From Albirhodobacter sp048262715 (GTDB lineage Bacteria > Pseudomonadota > Alphaproteobacteria > Rhodobacterales > Rhodobacteraceae), in contig JBLXEV010000005.1 of assembly GCA_048262715.1 (NCBI GenBank), positions 186,001 to 250,000 on the forward strand: 64,000 nucleotides of DNA, written 5' to 3'. Below the pieces are notes generated by a model, which did no database searches, had not been told where the DNA came from, and saw nothing but the letters and a program-made list of their open reading frames with translations. The translations under genes and the position numbers were made by a program. Position 1 is the stretch's first letter. Each line of letters begins with the position of its first letter. Shown one piece after another: positions 8,347 through 17,233 of this stretch.

Positions 8347-9198
8347 ATGAGCCAAATCATCCCCACCTATGCGCTCTACGGTGAAAGCGACGCTTTCCCC
8401 GATCTGCTGCATTGCGAAGAGATCACCGATCGCGCCTCGCTGCATGATTGGCAGATCGCGCCGCACCGCCATCCAAACCTGCATCAGATCTTCGTGCTAC
8501 TGGGCGGACAGGCGCAGATCCGCATTGATGGGACCAACCAAATCCCTGCCCTGCCCTTCGTGCTCAGCGTGCCGCGCGGGGCGGTGCATAGCTTTACCTT
8601 CGCGCAAGGCACCCAAGGATTTGTGCTGACGTTGCCCGTCACCGAATTCCCCGCCGCCTTTGGCGAGACCTCTGCCCTGCGCACGCGCCTTTCCGCTTGG
8701 GGCACCGCGCCGCTCAGCGAGGAGGTTCGGGACGCCGTCCTCGCCATCAGCGCGGAGCATCACGGCGAGGCCCGCGACCGCGCGGTGATGCTCCATGCGC
8801 GTGCGATGCAGCTTTTGTGCCATGTCGCGCGGGGCCTGCCCGATACGGTGGCGCCCACGTCGATTGATAAGCATATGGAGCGGTTCGACGCGGAAATCCG
8901 CACCCATCTGCGCGATCACTGGACGCTGAAAGACTATAGTGCCGCGCTCATGATAACCCCGACGCATCTCAACCGGATCACGCGGCAGAGCGTCGGCCTG
9001 TCAGCGGCGCGCTATATCGAGGCGCGGCTGTTCCATGAGGCCTGCCGTCTGCTCGCTTATACGCGGATGGGCGTAGCGGAGGTCGGCTATACGCTGGGCT
9101 TTAACGATCCCGCTTATTTCTCGCGCGCCTTTCGTCGTCACACGGGCCAACCGCCCAGCGAGTATCGCGCGCGGTTCAATCCGCCAGAGCAGGCTTAA
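8347..9198 (+). CDS. pobR: AraC-family regulator, probable activator of pobA
   Basis: 283-aa regulator with an N-terminal cupin-like effector domain (PHRHPNLHQIFVLLGGQAQI near residues 38-57) and a C-terminal double helix-turn-helix near 190-275. The latter ends with the AraC signature VGYTLGFNDPAYFSRAFRRHTG. The closest context match is PobR, the AraC-type activator responding to 4-hydroxybenzoate, and the gene is divergent from pobA. The symbol rests mainly on this position. Confidence 0.85.
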   Translation: MSQIIPTYALYGESDAFPDLLHCEEITDRASLHDWQIAPHRHPNLHQIFVLLGGQAQIRIDGTNQIPALPFVLSVPRGAVHSFTFAQGTQGFVLTLPVTEFPAAFGETSALRTRLSAWGTAPLSEEVRDAVLAISAEHHGEARDRAVMLHARAMQLLCHVARGLPDTVAPTSIDKHMERFDAEIRTHLRDHWTLKDYSAALMITPTHLNRITRQSVGLSAARYIEARLFHEACRLLAYTRMGVAEVGYTLGFNDPAYFSRAFRRHTGQPPSEYRARFNPPEQA

Positions 9199-9325
9199 CG
9201 CGCAACTGCGGTGCGATTCGCGCTTCAGCCACCGCTGCAAGCGCAGAAATCTATGGTGCTTCCTTTCGCCACGCACGCAGTGTCGCGATCAAACGCCTCA
9301 ACACGCAGCCTTATTTTATGCGGCA

Positions 9326-9356
9326 TTGCAGCAATTTATGCAGTTTAATTTATATT
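9326..9356 (+). promoter_or_regulatory. Putative promoter of the hydroxycinnamate operon
   Basis: TTGCAG (9326-9331) and TATATT (9351-9356) lie in an AT-rich island, separated by 19 bp, about 75 nt before the first gene. The spacing is long, so the exact boxes are tentative. The strong palindrome just downstream supports a promoter here. Confidence 0.4.
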
Positions 9357-9366
9357 CCGAAATTTA

Positions 9367-9389
9367 AATTGTTATGCTACATAACAATT
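9367..9389. promoter_or_regulatory. 23-bp perfect palindrome, probable MarR-family operator
   Basis: Arms AATTGTTATG and CATAACAATT are exact inverted repeats around a 3-nt centre (CTA). Size and AT-rich character fit a MarR dimer site. It lies about 40 nt before the SDR start and just after the putative -10 box, where a bound repressor would block transcription. The likely ligand-responsive repressor is the MarR protein encoded at 13996-14481 in the same operon. Confidence 0.7.
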
Positions 9390-9429
9390 AACCGCACCTC
9401 GAAGTGCATTTGATCTTGCCGGAGGCCCC

Positions 9430-10194
9430 ATGCCCTTGACGTTTGAAACAGCCCTTGTGACCGGAGGCGCCAGCGGCCTTGGCCGCGCCACTGCCCGCCA
9501 TCTCGCAGGGCTTGGCGCACGGGTCGTTGTGCTGGATCTGAACGCCGAGCGCGCAGAGCAAACAGCGGCGGAATTCGGCGGCATCGGGATTGGCGCGGAT
9601 GTTGGAGATCCCGAGGCGGTCGCGGCGGCGTTCGCGGCGGCCACGCAGGCGCTGGGGGCTGCGCCGCGCATCGTCGTCAATTGCGCGGGCATCGGCACGG
9701 CCGCGCGGATCTTGCCGCGCGACGGGGGGCTGCCCATTGCCGAGTTTGAGCGCACCTTGCGGATCAACCTGATCGGCACCTACAGCGTTTTAAGCCACGC
9801 CGCCCAAGGGATGAGCACGTTGGAACCCTTGGCCGATGGTGCGCGCGGGGTGATCATCAACACGGCGTCCGTCGCATGGCAGGATGGCCAGATTGGCCAA
9901 GCCGCCTATGCCGCGTCAAAGGGCGGCATCGCCTCGCTGACCCTGCCCGCCGCGCGCGAATTGGCGCGCTTTGGCATTCGCGTCATGGCGATTGCGCCGG
10001 GCCTGTTCGAGACCGCGATGACACAAACCCTGCCCGAAGAGGTCCGAAGCGCGATCAGCGCCAATATCCCCTTCCCCTCCCGCCTCGGCGCGCCCGAAGA
10101 ATACGCGCTGCTCGTCGAGCAGATCGTCACAAACCCCTTCCTCAACGGCACAGTGATCCGCCTCGACGGCGCGGTTCGCCTGCAGCCGCGCTAA
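9430..10194 (+). CDS. SDR-family 3-hydroxyacyl-CoA dehydrogenase, HSD10-like
   Basis: 254-aa NAD-dependent short-chain dehydrogenase. The cofactor motif TGGASGLGRA is near residues 11-20, NCAGIG near 81, and the catalytic pair is Ser in NTASVAW and Tyr-Lys in YAASKGG near 158. Length and layout resemble type-2 3-hydroxyacyl-CoA dehydrogenases. It is the first gene after the palindromic operator and has GGAGG 5 nt before the ATG. In this operon it probably oxidises the beta-hydroxy thioester made from coumaroyl- or feruloyl-CoA, giving the beta-keto thioester that the amidohydrolase at 16358 would then cleave. Confidence 0.85.
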   Translation: MPLTFETALVTGGASGLGRATARHLAGLGARVVVLDLNAERAEQTAAEFGGIGIGADVGDPEAVAAAFAAATQALGAAPRIVVNCAGIGTAARILPRDGGLPIAEFERTLRINLIGTYSVLSHAAQGMSTLEPLADGARGVIINTASVAWQDGQIGQAAYAASKGGIASLTLPAARELARFGIRVMAIAPGLFETAMTQTLPEEVRSAISANIPFPSRLGAPEEYALLVEQIVTNPFLNGTVIRLDGAVRLQPR

Positions 10195-10212
10195 GCCAGA
10201 AACGAGATCCCC

Positions 10213-10977
10213 ATGTCCGATATCCTGCAAATCTCCCTCGATGGCGGCGTTGCAACCCTGACGATGAACCGTCCCGAGAAACGCAACGCGATGTGCGATG
10301 CGTTGCTGGAGGCGATTGAGGCGTTCTTCGCCCATCCGCCCGAGGGCGTGCGCGCAGTGATCCTGACAGGCACGGCGGGGCATTATTGCTCTGGCCTCGA
10401 TCTGTCAGAACATGTCGCGCGGGATGCCGAGGGCACGATGCGCCATTCGCGCAATTGGCACCGTGTGATGGATATGATCCAATTCTCCGGCCTGCCCGTT
10501 GTCTCGGCGATGTTTGGCGCGGTGATTGGCGGCGGGCTGGAACTGGCGGCCTCTACCCATGTTCGGATTGCGGAACCCTCGACGATCTTCCAACTCCCCG
10601 AGGGCCGTCGCGGGATCTTTGTGGGCGGCGGGGCCACGGTGCGGATCGGCCGGATCCTTGGCGCGGATCGGATGTGCGAGATGATGCTGACGGGGCGCAA
10701 ATATGGGGCCGAGGAAGGTCGCGCCTTGGGGCTTGCCCATTACGCAGTTGGCACTGGCGAAGCGCTGGCATTGGCGCAAAAACTGGCCGCAGATATCGCA
10801 GGCAATGCCGCGCTCTCTAATTACATGATGATTCAGGCGATCAGCCGGATCTCCGATATGTCCAAGCAAGATGGGCTGTTCGTGGAAAGCCTGTGCGCCG
10901 CCGTGTCACAAACCAGCCGCGACGCTGAAGAGGGCCTGAGCGCCTTCTTGGAGAAGCGACAACCGACCTTCCGCTGA
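10213..10977 (+). CDS. Enoyl-CoA hydratase, probable hydroxycinnamoyl-CoA hydratase
   Basis: 254-aa crotonase-fold enzyme. Oxyanion-hole segments are HYCSGLDLSEH near residue 57 and AVIGGGLELAA near 104, and the catalytic Glu region is LPEGRRGIFVGGG near 130. It follows the SDR by 18 nt. Two roles are possible: hydration only, in a beta-oxidative route with the SDR, or a hydratase/lyase releasing an aldehyde. Presence of a dedicated dehydrogenase and absence of a nearby aldehyde dehydrogenase favour hydration only. Confidence 0.82.
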   Translation: MSDILQISLDGGVATLTMNRPEKRNAMCDALLEAIEAFFAHPPEGVRAVILTGTAGHYCSGLDLSEHVARDAEGTMRHSRNWHRVMDMIQFSGLPVVSAMFGAVIGGGLELAASTHVRIAEPSTIFQLPEGRRGIFVGGGATVRIGRILGADRMCEMMLTGRKYGAEEGRALGLAHYAVGTGEALALAQKLAADIAGNAALSNYMMIQAISRISDMSKQDGLFVESLCAAVSQTSRDAEEGLSAFLEKRQPTFR

Positions 10978-11063
10978 GGGGCCGAACCCGCAAAGACGGG
11001 AAAGCTAAAAGCGCACCATACGGCAGGAAATGCCGGATATTTGTCAAACTGGGAGGTACGACG

Positions 11064-12107
11064 ATGAACGGACTAACGAGACGCTCGATGCTCGCGACGA
11101 TGGGGGCCGCGCTTGCGACGCCCGCGCTGGTCAAACGCGCCCATGCGGCGGAGGTGACGCTGCGCCTGCACCATTTCCTGCCCGCGATGGCGCCGATCCA
11201 AAAAGCCCTATTCGAGCCTTGGGCGGCAGAGATCGCCGAGGCCTCCGAGGGCCGGATCGAGATCCAGATGTTCCCCGCGATGCAGCTTGGCGGCAAACCG
11301 CCGCAGCTCGCAGATCAGGTGCGCAAAGGGATTTGCGATATCGCATGGACCCTGCCCGTCTACACGCCTGACCGCTTCCTCGTGGGCGAAACCATGGCCC
11401 TGCCATTCATGACGGTGGCCAGTGCGGAAACATCCTCCATCGCATTTGACACGCTGATGCGCGAATTCGGCGAGGCCGATTACAAGGGGATGAAACCCCT
11501 CGCCTTCCACACCCATGCGGGCGGCAAACTCCATATGCGGGATGCGCCGATCACCTCGGGCGAGGATATCAAAGGCAAGAAGATCCGCGCGCCGGGGCAA
11601 GCGGTCGGGGAGTTGCTTGGCGCGCTCGGCGCAGAGCCGGTGTTTTTCCCGGTAACGGATATGATCGTCGGCCTGTCAAACGGCGTGATTGATGGCTGCT
11701 GCCTGCCGTTCGAGGTGGTGCCAGCGTTCAAGCTGCAAGAGCTGACCAAATTCTCCTCCGTTCCCAGCAGCGCGACGCGCGGTCTTTACACCAACACGTT
11801 CGCCTTGCTGATGAACGAGCGCGCCTACGAGGGGATGCCCGAGGATCTGCGCGCGGTCATCGATGCGGCCTCCGGCCCTGCCCTTTCCAAGCGGATGGGG
11901 ACGTCCTTCGATGCGTTCGAGGCGGGCGGTGAGGCGGTTGTGACCAAGCAAGGCAACCCGATCAATGAGATCGCCGCCGCAGATGTGGAGAGCTGGCGGC
12001 CTTTGGCAGATCCGATCCACGCGGAATGGCAGAAAAAACTGGAGGCTGCGGGTCTTGATGGCGCCGCGATCATGGCGCGGGCAAACGCCCTCCTCGACGC
12101 GGCCTGA
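11064..12107 (+). CDS. TRAP transporter solute-binding protein (DctP family)
   Basis: 347-aa periplasmic receptor with a twin-arginine-like signal (LTRRSMLATMG, then an Ala-rich stretch ending near RAHAAE at residue 30). The mature protein has the DctP beginning VTLRLHHFLPAMAP and a conserved FEVVPAFKLQEL helix region. GGGAGG lies about 8 nt before the ATG. With the two membrane subunits directly after it and inside the hydroxycinnamate operon, it probably binds p-coumarate, ferulate or a related aromatic acid. Confidence 0.9.
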   Translation: MNGLTRRSMLATMGAALATPALVKRAHAAEVTLRLHHFLPAMAPIQKALFEPWAAEIAEASEGRIEIQMFPAMQLGGKPPQLADQVRKGICDIAWTLPVYTPDRFLVGETMALPFMTVASAETSSIAFDTLMREFGEADYKGMKPLAFHTHAGGKLHMRDAPITSGEDIKGKKIRAPGQAVGELLGALGAEPVFFPVTDMIVGLSNGVIDGCCLPFEVVPAFKLQELTKFSSVPSSATRGLYTNTFALLMNERAYEGMPEDLRAVIDAASGPALSKRMGTSFDAFEAGGEAVVTKQGNPINEIAAADVESWRPLADPIHAEWQKKLEAAGLDGAAIMARANALLDAA

Positions 12108-12110
12108 TCC

Positions 12111-12653
12111 ATGTCAGAATTCCGCGCAATGTGGCGGGCACAGGGGGGGATTCCCCCCCTGCAGCTCTGGCTTGTCCGGCTGTGCATCGGCTGCGCGGCC
12201 CTCGGCGGGGCGGCGATCTTTGCCGCCGCCCTCACCGTCACCCTCTCCGTCGCCCTCAGGACACTTGGACTTGGCGGGATCCGTGGCGATTTTGAGCTGG
12301 TCGAGATTACCGCCTCGCTCTGCGCGAGCCTGTTCTTGCCACTGTGCCAACTCAAACGCGGGCATGTGCTTGTCGACCTATTCACGAATTGGCTCCCGTT
12401 CCCGTCACGCTACCGCCTCGACGGCCTGTGGACAGCGCTTTTCGCCCTCGCTTGGGCCTATGTGAGCTGGCGATTGTTTGAGGGGATGCTGGAAATCTAT
12501 GACTACGGCGACAAGACAATGCTGCTCGGGTTTCCGATCTGGGTGAATTACCTCATCGCAACCTTCGCAACAGGCCTCGCCGCCGTCATCGCGCTGATCA
12601 GCAGCGCGCCGATGATCTTGCGCGGCACCAATCCCGAGATGGAGCAGCTTTAA
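12111..12653 (+). CDS. TRAP transporter small membrane subunit (DctQ family)
   Basis: 180-aa membrane protein with four hydrophobic segments near residues 20-50, 60-80, 100-125 and 140-165, matching the DctQ fold. LKRGHVLVDLFTNWLP follows the second segment, as usual in this family. It starts 3 nt after the DctP stop and its TAA overlaps the next ATG by 1 nt. It bridges the receptor and the large permease. Confidence 0.9.
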   Translation: MSEFRAMWRAQGGIPPLQLWLVRLCIGCAALGGAAIFAAALTVTLSVALRTLGLGGIRGDFELVEITASLCASLFLPLCQLKRGHVLVDLFTNWLPFPSRYRLDGLWTALFALAWAYVSWRLFEGMLEIYDYGDKTMLLGFPIWVNYLIATFATGLAAVIALISSAPMILRGTNPEMEQL

Positions 12654-13975
12654 TGGAACCGACCATGATTGCCATTGTGATGGTCTGCGCGCTGCTCGTG
12701 ATGATCTTCGCCCGTGCCCCGATTGCGCTGGCGATGGGGATTGTCGGCGCGGCGGGTTACATCAGCCTCGCCAGCGCCTCGGCCTTCGGGGCCTATCTCT
12801 CGACGGCTTGGGTCGATAAATTCATGTCCTACGAGTTGGCAATCGTGCCGCTCTTTATTCTGATGGGGCATCTAGCCACGCGCACGGGCATTTCCGCCGC
12901 GCTATTTCGCGCGGCCAACGCTTGGATCGGCCATTTCCGTGGCGGGCTCGCGATGGCTGCGGTTGCGGGCTGTGCGATGTTCGGCTCGATCTCGGGATCG
13001 TCCTTGGCGACGGCCTCGACAATGGCCCGTGTGGCCCTGCCCGAGATGCGCAAGAACGGCTATTCCGGTGCGCTTTCGGCAGGCTCTCTCGCCGCAGGTG
13101 GCACGCTCGGCATCCTGATCCCGCCCTCGGTGGTGCTGATCATCTATGCGCTGCTGACCGAACAAAACATCGTCAAACTCTTCCTCGCGGCCACCATTCC
13201 GGGCACGCTGGCTGTCCTCGGTTTCATGGCAGCGATTGCGGTCTATGTGCGGCTATTCCCGCAGGAGGCCCCGATCCAGCCCCGCAAACCCTTACGTGCG
13301 CGGATCAAGGCCTTGGGCGAAATCTGGTATATCGTGGGCATTTTCGGCGGCGTGCTGCTGGGCATTTATGGTGGCGTCTTCACCCCCGCCGAAGGGGCCT
13401 CCGTCGGCGTTGTCGCGACGCTGATCGCGGGACTTGTGACGCGCTCGCTCTCCTTTCCCGATCTGGTCGATTGCCTGATCGACACGGCGGCCTCCTCCGC
13501 GATGATCTTCGCGATCATCTTCGGCGCGGATCTGTTCAACGTGGCGCTGGCCCTCTCACGTATGCCCACGGAAGTTGCCGATTGGTTTGCCGCCGCCGAT
13601 GTCGCGCCGATGGTTGTCTTGCTCGGGATCATCGCCTTCTATCTGGTGATGGGCTGCGTGATGGACAGCCTGTCGATGATCCTTCTCACAGTTCCGGTGT
13701 TTTTCCCCACCGTGATGGTGCTGGATTTCGGCCTCCTGCCTGAACAGCAAGCGATGTGGTTTGGCATCATCACCCTTGTGGTGGTGGAAATCGGGATGAT
13801 CACACCCCCTGTCGGGATGAACCTGTTCGTCATCGGCGCAATGGCGCGCGATATCCCGACCGCTGAAATTTTCCGTGGCACAATTCCCTTCATCCTCGCG
13901 GAATTCCTGCGCATCGCGATCCTCGTGAGCTTCCCAGCCCTGAGCTATTGGCTCGTCGGCATTGTGAGCCAGTAA
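12653..13975 (+). CDS. TRAP transporter large membrane subunit (DctM family)
   Basis: 440-aa permease with about twelve hydrophobic segments. Conserved DctM stretches are visible, such as GSISGSSLATASTM near residue 118, GTLGILIPPSVVLIIYA near 147 and TPPVGMNLFVIGAM near 383. It carries the ion-coupled transport path of the TRAP system begun at 11064. Confidence 0.95.
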   Translation: MEPTMIAIVMVCALLVMIFARAPIALAMGIVGAAGYISLASASAFGAYLSTAWVDKFMSYELAIVPLFILMGHLATRTGISAALFRAANAWIGHFRGGLAMAAVAGCAMFGSISGSSLATASTMARVALPEMRKNGYSGALSAGSLAAGGTLGILIPPSVVLIIYALLTEQNIVKLFLAATIPGTLAVLGFMAAIAVYVRLFPQEAPIQPRKPLRARIKALGEIWYIVGIFGGVLLGIYGGVFTPAEGASVGVVATLIAGLVTRSLSFPDLVDCLIDTAASSAMIFAIIFGADLFNVALALSRMPTEVADWFAAADVAPMVVLLGIIAFYLVMGCVMDSLSMILLTVPVFFPTVMVLDFGLLPEQQAMWFGIITLVVVEIGMITPPVGMNLFVIGAMARDIPTAEIFRGTIPFILAEFLRIAILVSFPALSYWLVGIVSQ

Positions 13976-13995
13976 GCCCCCTATCGGAGACCCAG

Positions 13996-14481
13996 ATGAC
14001 CCATCCAGCCCCCTCAAACGCGCCGAACAGCACCGCCTTGCAAGATACCCTGCTGCGGGAGTTCATCGGCTACAACATGAAGCGGTCCTATCTGATCATT
14101 CAGGCCGATATGATGGCGACCATTGCGGATCTCGGCCTGCGCCAGACGACGTTTTCCGCGCTGGCGACGATTATAGAGAACCCCGACATCACCCAGACCC
14201 AACTCGGCCAAGCCCTGTCGATTGAGCGCTCCGGCGTGGTGTTGATCGTGGATGAGATGGAGAATGCGGACATCATCACCCGTAACAAGGTCAAAACCGA
14301 CCGCCGATCCTACGCGTTGCGCGCCACCTTGAAGGGCCGCCGCCTGTGGGAAAAGGCTTCGCTTGCCGTGGGCGCGCATGAAGACAAGCTCCTCTCGACG
14401 CTGACAGCGCAGGAACGCGCGACGCTCAAAGACATGCTCAACCGAATTGAGGCCAATGGCCGTGCAACCGATCAAAGTTAG
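13996..14481 (+). CDS. MarR-family repressor, probable hydroxycinnamoyl-CoA sensor
   Basis: 161-aa winged helix-turn-helix protein. The recognition region spans TQLGQALSIERSGVVLIVDEMENADII near residues 76-102, and KTDRRSYALRATLKGR is the wing. The ATG at 13996 has a GGAGA upstream; a longer frame from 13948 lacks support. It lies 6 nt before the feruloyl-CoA synthetase gene. MarR repressors of this type (HcaR, CouR, FerR) release DNA on binding the CoA thioester, and the perfect palindrome at 9367-9389 is its best target here. Confidence 0.88.
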   Translation: MTHPAPSNAPNSTALQDTLLREFIGYNMKRSYLIIQADMMATIADLGLRQTTFSALATIIENPDITQTQLGQALSIERSGVVLIVDEMENADIITRNKVKTDRRSYALRATLKGRRLWEKASLAVGAHEDKLLSTLTAQERATLKDMLNRIEANGRATDQS

Positions 14482-14487
14482 GCTCCC

Positions 14488-16350
14488 ATGACATATTCTG
14501 ACGCCCCCAACGCCGCGCTTGGCCAGGATATCGCCGCTACACGTCCCGTGTTTGACGGCTATCTCGCCCATGACGCGCTGCGCGAAACCCGCGCGGATGG
14601 CGCGGTGATCCTGCGCTCGAACCTGCCGCTGGATCCGATCATCGAGACCACATCGCATTGGCTGCACCACTGGGCCAAAGCCGCGCCCGAGCGGATCTAT
14701 CTGGCCGAGCGCTCTGGCGCGGGGTGGCGGGAACATGGATATGGCGAGGTTCTGGCGATGGTTCAGGCCATCGGCAGCACCCTCCTCGCGCGGGGCCTCA
14801 CGGCGCAGACGCCGATTGCGATCCTCAGCGGCAATGGCGTGGATCACGCGCTCTTGTCGTTTGCCGCGCAATATGTCGGCATCCCGACCGTGCCGCTGGC
14901 CGAACAATATTCCCTGATCCCCGAGGCCCATGGACGGCTGATCTATGTGCTCGACAAGGTCAAACCCGCGATGGTCTTTGTCGATGATGCGGCGCGCTAC
15001 GCCAGCGCCTTGGCCCTGCCCCAGCTTGAGCGCGTCGAGATCGTCGCCGTGCGGACCGCAGGCGCGCCGCGCGCTGTTACCGCTTTTGCCGATCTGCTGC
15101 GCGGGGATGCGGGCGTCGATCTGGCATCCGCGAATGCGGCCATCGGCCCCGACAGCCTCGCGAAGATCCTGTTCACCTCGGGATCGTCCTCCGATCCGAA
15201 GGGGGTTTTGACCACGCAAAAGATGATGTGCGCGAACCAATCGCAAATGTCCTCGGTGTTGCCCTTCCTGAAATCCGCCCCGCCCCGCATCCTCGATTGG
15301 TTGCCGTGGAACCACGTCTTCGGCGGATCGCATAACGTGAACATGATGCTCGCGCATGGCGGCTCGCTTTATATCGACCACGGCAAGCCGACGAAATCGG
15401 GCTTTGCCACCAGCATCGAAAACAACACCTCCCGCCCCGGCACCCTGTCGTTCAACGTGCCTGTGGGCTTTTCCATGCTGGTGCAGGCGATGGAGAGCGA
15501 TCTCGCGCTGCGCGAGGCCTATTTCCGTGATCTCGATATGATCTTCTACGCGGGCGCCTCACTGCCACAAGAGGTCTGGACGAAGCTGGAGGATTACGCG
15601 CTGGACGCTCGCGGGCGGATCCCGCTGATGATCTCGAGCTGGGGCCTCACCGAGACCGCCCCCGCCTGCGTGATGCAGCATGAGCCGATCGGGCGCTCTG
15701 GCGTGATCGGTGTGCCGCTGCCGGGGGTGGAGGTGAAACTCCTCCCCGATGACGAGATGCGCTGCGAGATCCGTGTCAAAGGGCCGAATATCCTGCCGGG
15801 CTATTTCGACGATCCCGCCAAATCTGCGGCGGCTTTCGACGACGAGGGATATTTCATCACCGGCGATGCGGTGCGGTTCCTCGATCCGCAAGAGGTCAAC
15901 CGCGGGTTGGTTTTTGATGGCCGTGTCTCCGAAGATTTCAAACTGACGACGGGCACGTGGGTGCAGGCGGGCAAGCTCCGGATTGATGCGCTGGAGGGGT
16001 TGCGCGGGCTGGTGCAAGATGTGGTGATCTGCGGCCATGATCGCGATGCCATCGGCCTCTTTATCTTCCCCCGTCCCGATCAGGTGCAGGGCGATAACAC
16101 CTCCGAGGGCGCGGTGATCGACGCGGTCTTGCAAGCGCAAATCGAGGAGCGGCTGCGCGATATGGCGAAGGCCGCGACCGGATCGGCCAAGCGGATTTCC
16201 CGCGCGCTGATCCTCAAAGAGCCGCCCTCGCTGAAGGACAATGAGGTGACCGACAAAGGCTCGCTCAACCCCCGCAAAATCATCACCCGCCGCGCGGATC
16301 TTCTCGAGCGGCTCTATGACAATGAAGACCCGGCCTTGATCCGGGTGTGA
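14488..16350 (+). CDS. fcs: Feruloyl-CoA / p-coumaroyl-CoA synthetase
   Basis: 620-aa adenylate-forming ligase, the typical feruloyl-CoA synthase length, activating a hydroxycinnamate with ATP and CoA. The phosphate-binding loop is LFTSGSSSDPKGV near residues 227-239, WLPWNHVFGGSHNV near 271 is characteristic of the family, SWGLTETAPA is near 387, GDAVRFLDP near 458, and the catalytic Lys is in EVTDKGSLNPRK near 590. It is the committed step of the pathway encoded by its neighbours. The exact substrate range cannot be read from the sequence. Confidence 0.9.
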   Translation: MTYSDAPNAALGQDIAATRPVFDGYLAHDALRETRADGAVILRSNLPLDPIIETTSHWLHHWAKAAPERIYLAERSGAGWREHGYGEVLAMVQAIGSTLLARGLTAQTPIAILSGNGVDHALLSFAAQYVGIPTVPLAEQYSLIPEAHGRLIYVLDKVKPAMVFVDDAARYASALALPQLERVEIVAVRTAGAPRAVTAFADLLRGDAGVDLASANAAIGPDSLAKILFTSGSSSDPKGVLTTQKMMCANQSQMSSVLPFLKSAPPRILDWLPWNHVFGGSHNVNMMLAHGGSLYIDHGKPTKSGFATSIENNTSRPGTLSFNVPVGFSMLVQAMESDLALREAYFRDLDMIFYAGASLPQEVWTKLEDYALDARGRIPLMISSWGLTETAPACVMQHEPIGRSGVIGVPLPGVEVKLLPDDEMRCEIRVKGPNILPGYFDDPAKSAAAFDDEGYFITGDAVRFLDPQEVNRGLVFDGRVSEDFKLTTGTWVQAGKLRIDALEGLRGLVQDVVICGHDRDAIGLFIFPRPDQVQGDNTSEGAVIDAVLQAQIEERLRDMAKAATGSAKRISRALILKEPPSLKDNEVTDKGSLNPRKIITRRADLLERLYDNEDPALIRV

Positions 16351-16357
16351 GGCAAAA

Positions 16358-17233
16358 ATGGTCGATTTTTCCAAAGTCCGCGCGATTGATTTCCACACCC
16401 ATGCCGAGGAAAGCTGCGGCTGCCACGCCGATGACGGCTATGACGATCTGCAATCGCAGATGGCGAAATATTTCGGCGCGCCATGGGCGCATCCGCCCAC
16501 CATCGACGAGACCGCCGCGCATTACCGCGCGCAAAATATCGCCGCCGTCATCTTCCCTGTCGATGCCGAGCGCGAGACAGGCTACCGCCGCTATTCGAAT
16601 TACGAGGTCGCCGAGGCCTGCGCCAAGAATGACGATATCCTGATCCCCTTCGCCTCGATTGATCCGCATAAGGGCAAGATCGGCGCGCGCGAGGCCCGCG
16701 ATCTGGTCGCCAATCACGGGGTGCAGGGGTTCAAATTCCACCCGACGATGCAAGGGTTCTACCCCAACGACCGCATGGCCTACGACCTCTACGAGGCCAT
16801 CGCCGAGACGGGCAAACCCGCATTGTTCCATACGGGCCAGACGGGCGTTGGCTCGGGGATGCGGGGCGGCAACGGGATGCGGCTGAAATATTCCAACCCG
16901 ATGTATATTGACGATCTCGCGGTCGATTTCCCCGATATGCCGATCATCCTCGCGCATCCTTCCTTCCCTTGGCAGGAGGAGGCCCTTTCCGTGGCGACGC
17001 ATAAGCCGAATGTCTATATCGACCTCTCGGGCTGGTCGCCGAAATATTTCCCTGAAATTCTCGTGCGTTATGCCAATACGATCCTGAAGAAAAAGATGCT
17101 CTTCGGGTCTGACTGGCCGATGATTTCACCGGAGAAATGGCTGGCCGCCTTTGAGACTGCGGCATTCCGCGACGAGGTGCGCCCGCTGATCTTGAAAGAC
17201 AATGCGATGCGTCTGCTCGGGGTGTCTGAATGA
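16358..17233 (+). CDS. Amidohydrolase_2 family enzyme, probable beta-keto thioester hydrolase
   Basis: 291-aa TIM-barrel metal hydrolase. Visible ligands are HTH at residues 13-15, FKFHP near 122, FHTGQTG near 153, LAHPSFPW near 197 and the catalytic Asp in FGSDWP near 250. From memory, an enzyme of this general kind in Agrobacterium fabrum (Atu1421) acts on the aromatic beta-ketopropionyl-CoA intermediate in hydroxycinnamate degradation, in place of a thiolase. The same neighbours occur here (synthetase, hydratase, SDR, MarR), so the same role is proposed by inference. The gene follows fcs by 7 nt and overlaps the next gene by 4 nt. Confidence 0.75.
   Translation: MVDFSKVRAIDFHTHAEESCGCHADDGYDDLQSQMAKYFGAPWAHPPTIDETAAHYRAQNIAAVIFPVDAERETGYRRYSNYEVAEACAKNDDILIPFASIDPHKGKIGAREARDLVANHGVQGFKFHPTMQGFYPNDRMAYDLYEAIAETGKPALFHTGQTGVGSGMRGGNGMRLKYSNPMYIDDLAVDFPDMPIILAHPSFPWQEEALSVATHKPNVYIDLSGWSPKYFPEILVRYANTILKKKMLFGSDWPMISPEKWLAAFETAAFRDEVRPLILKDNAMRLLGVSE

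Noticed and set aside
10213..10977. Calling the crotonase-fold enzyme a feruloyl-CoA hydratase/lyase (ech)
   Set aside because: An SDR dehydrogenase and amidohydrolase in the operon and no vanillin-type aldehyde dehydrogenase favour hydration without the retro-aldol step; left unnamed.
14014..15381. 455-codon minus-strand open frame opposite marR and fcs
   Set aside because: Antisense to two well-supported genes, with no recognisable domain and no ribosome site.
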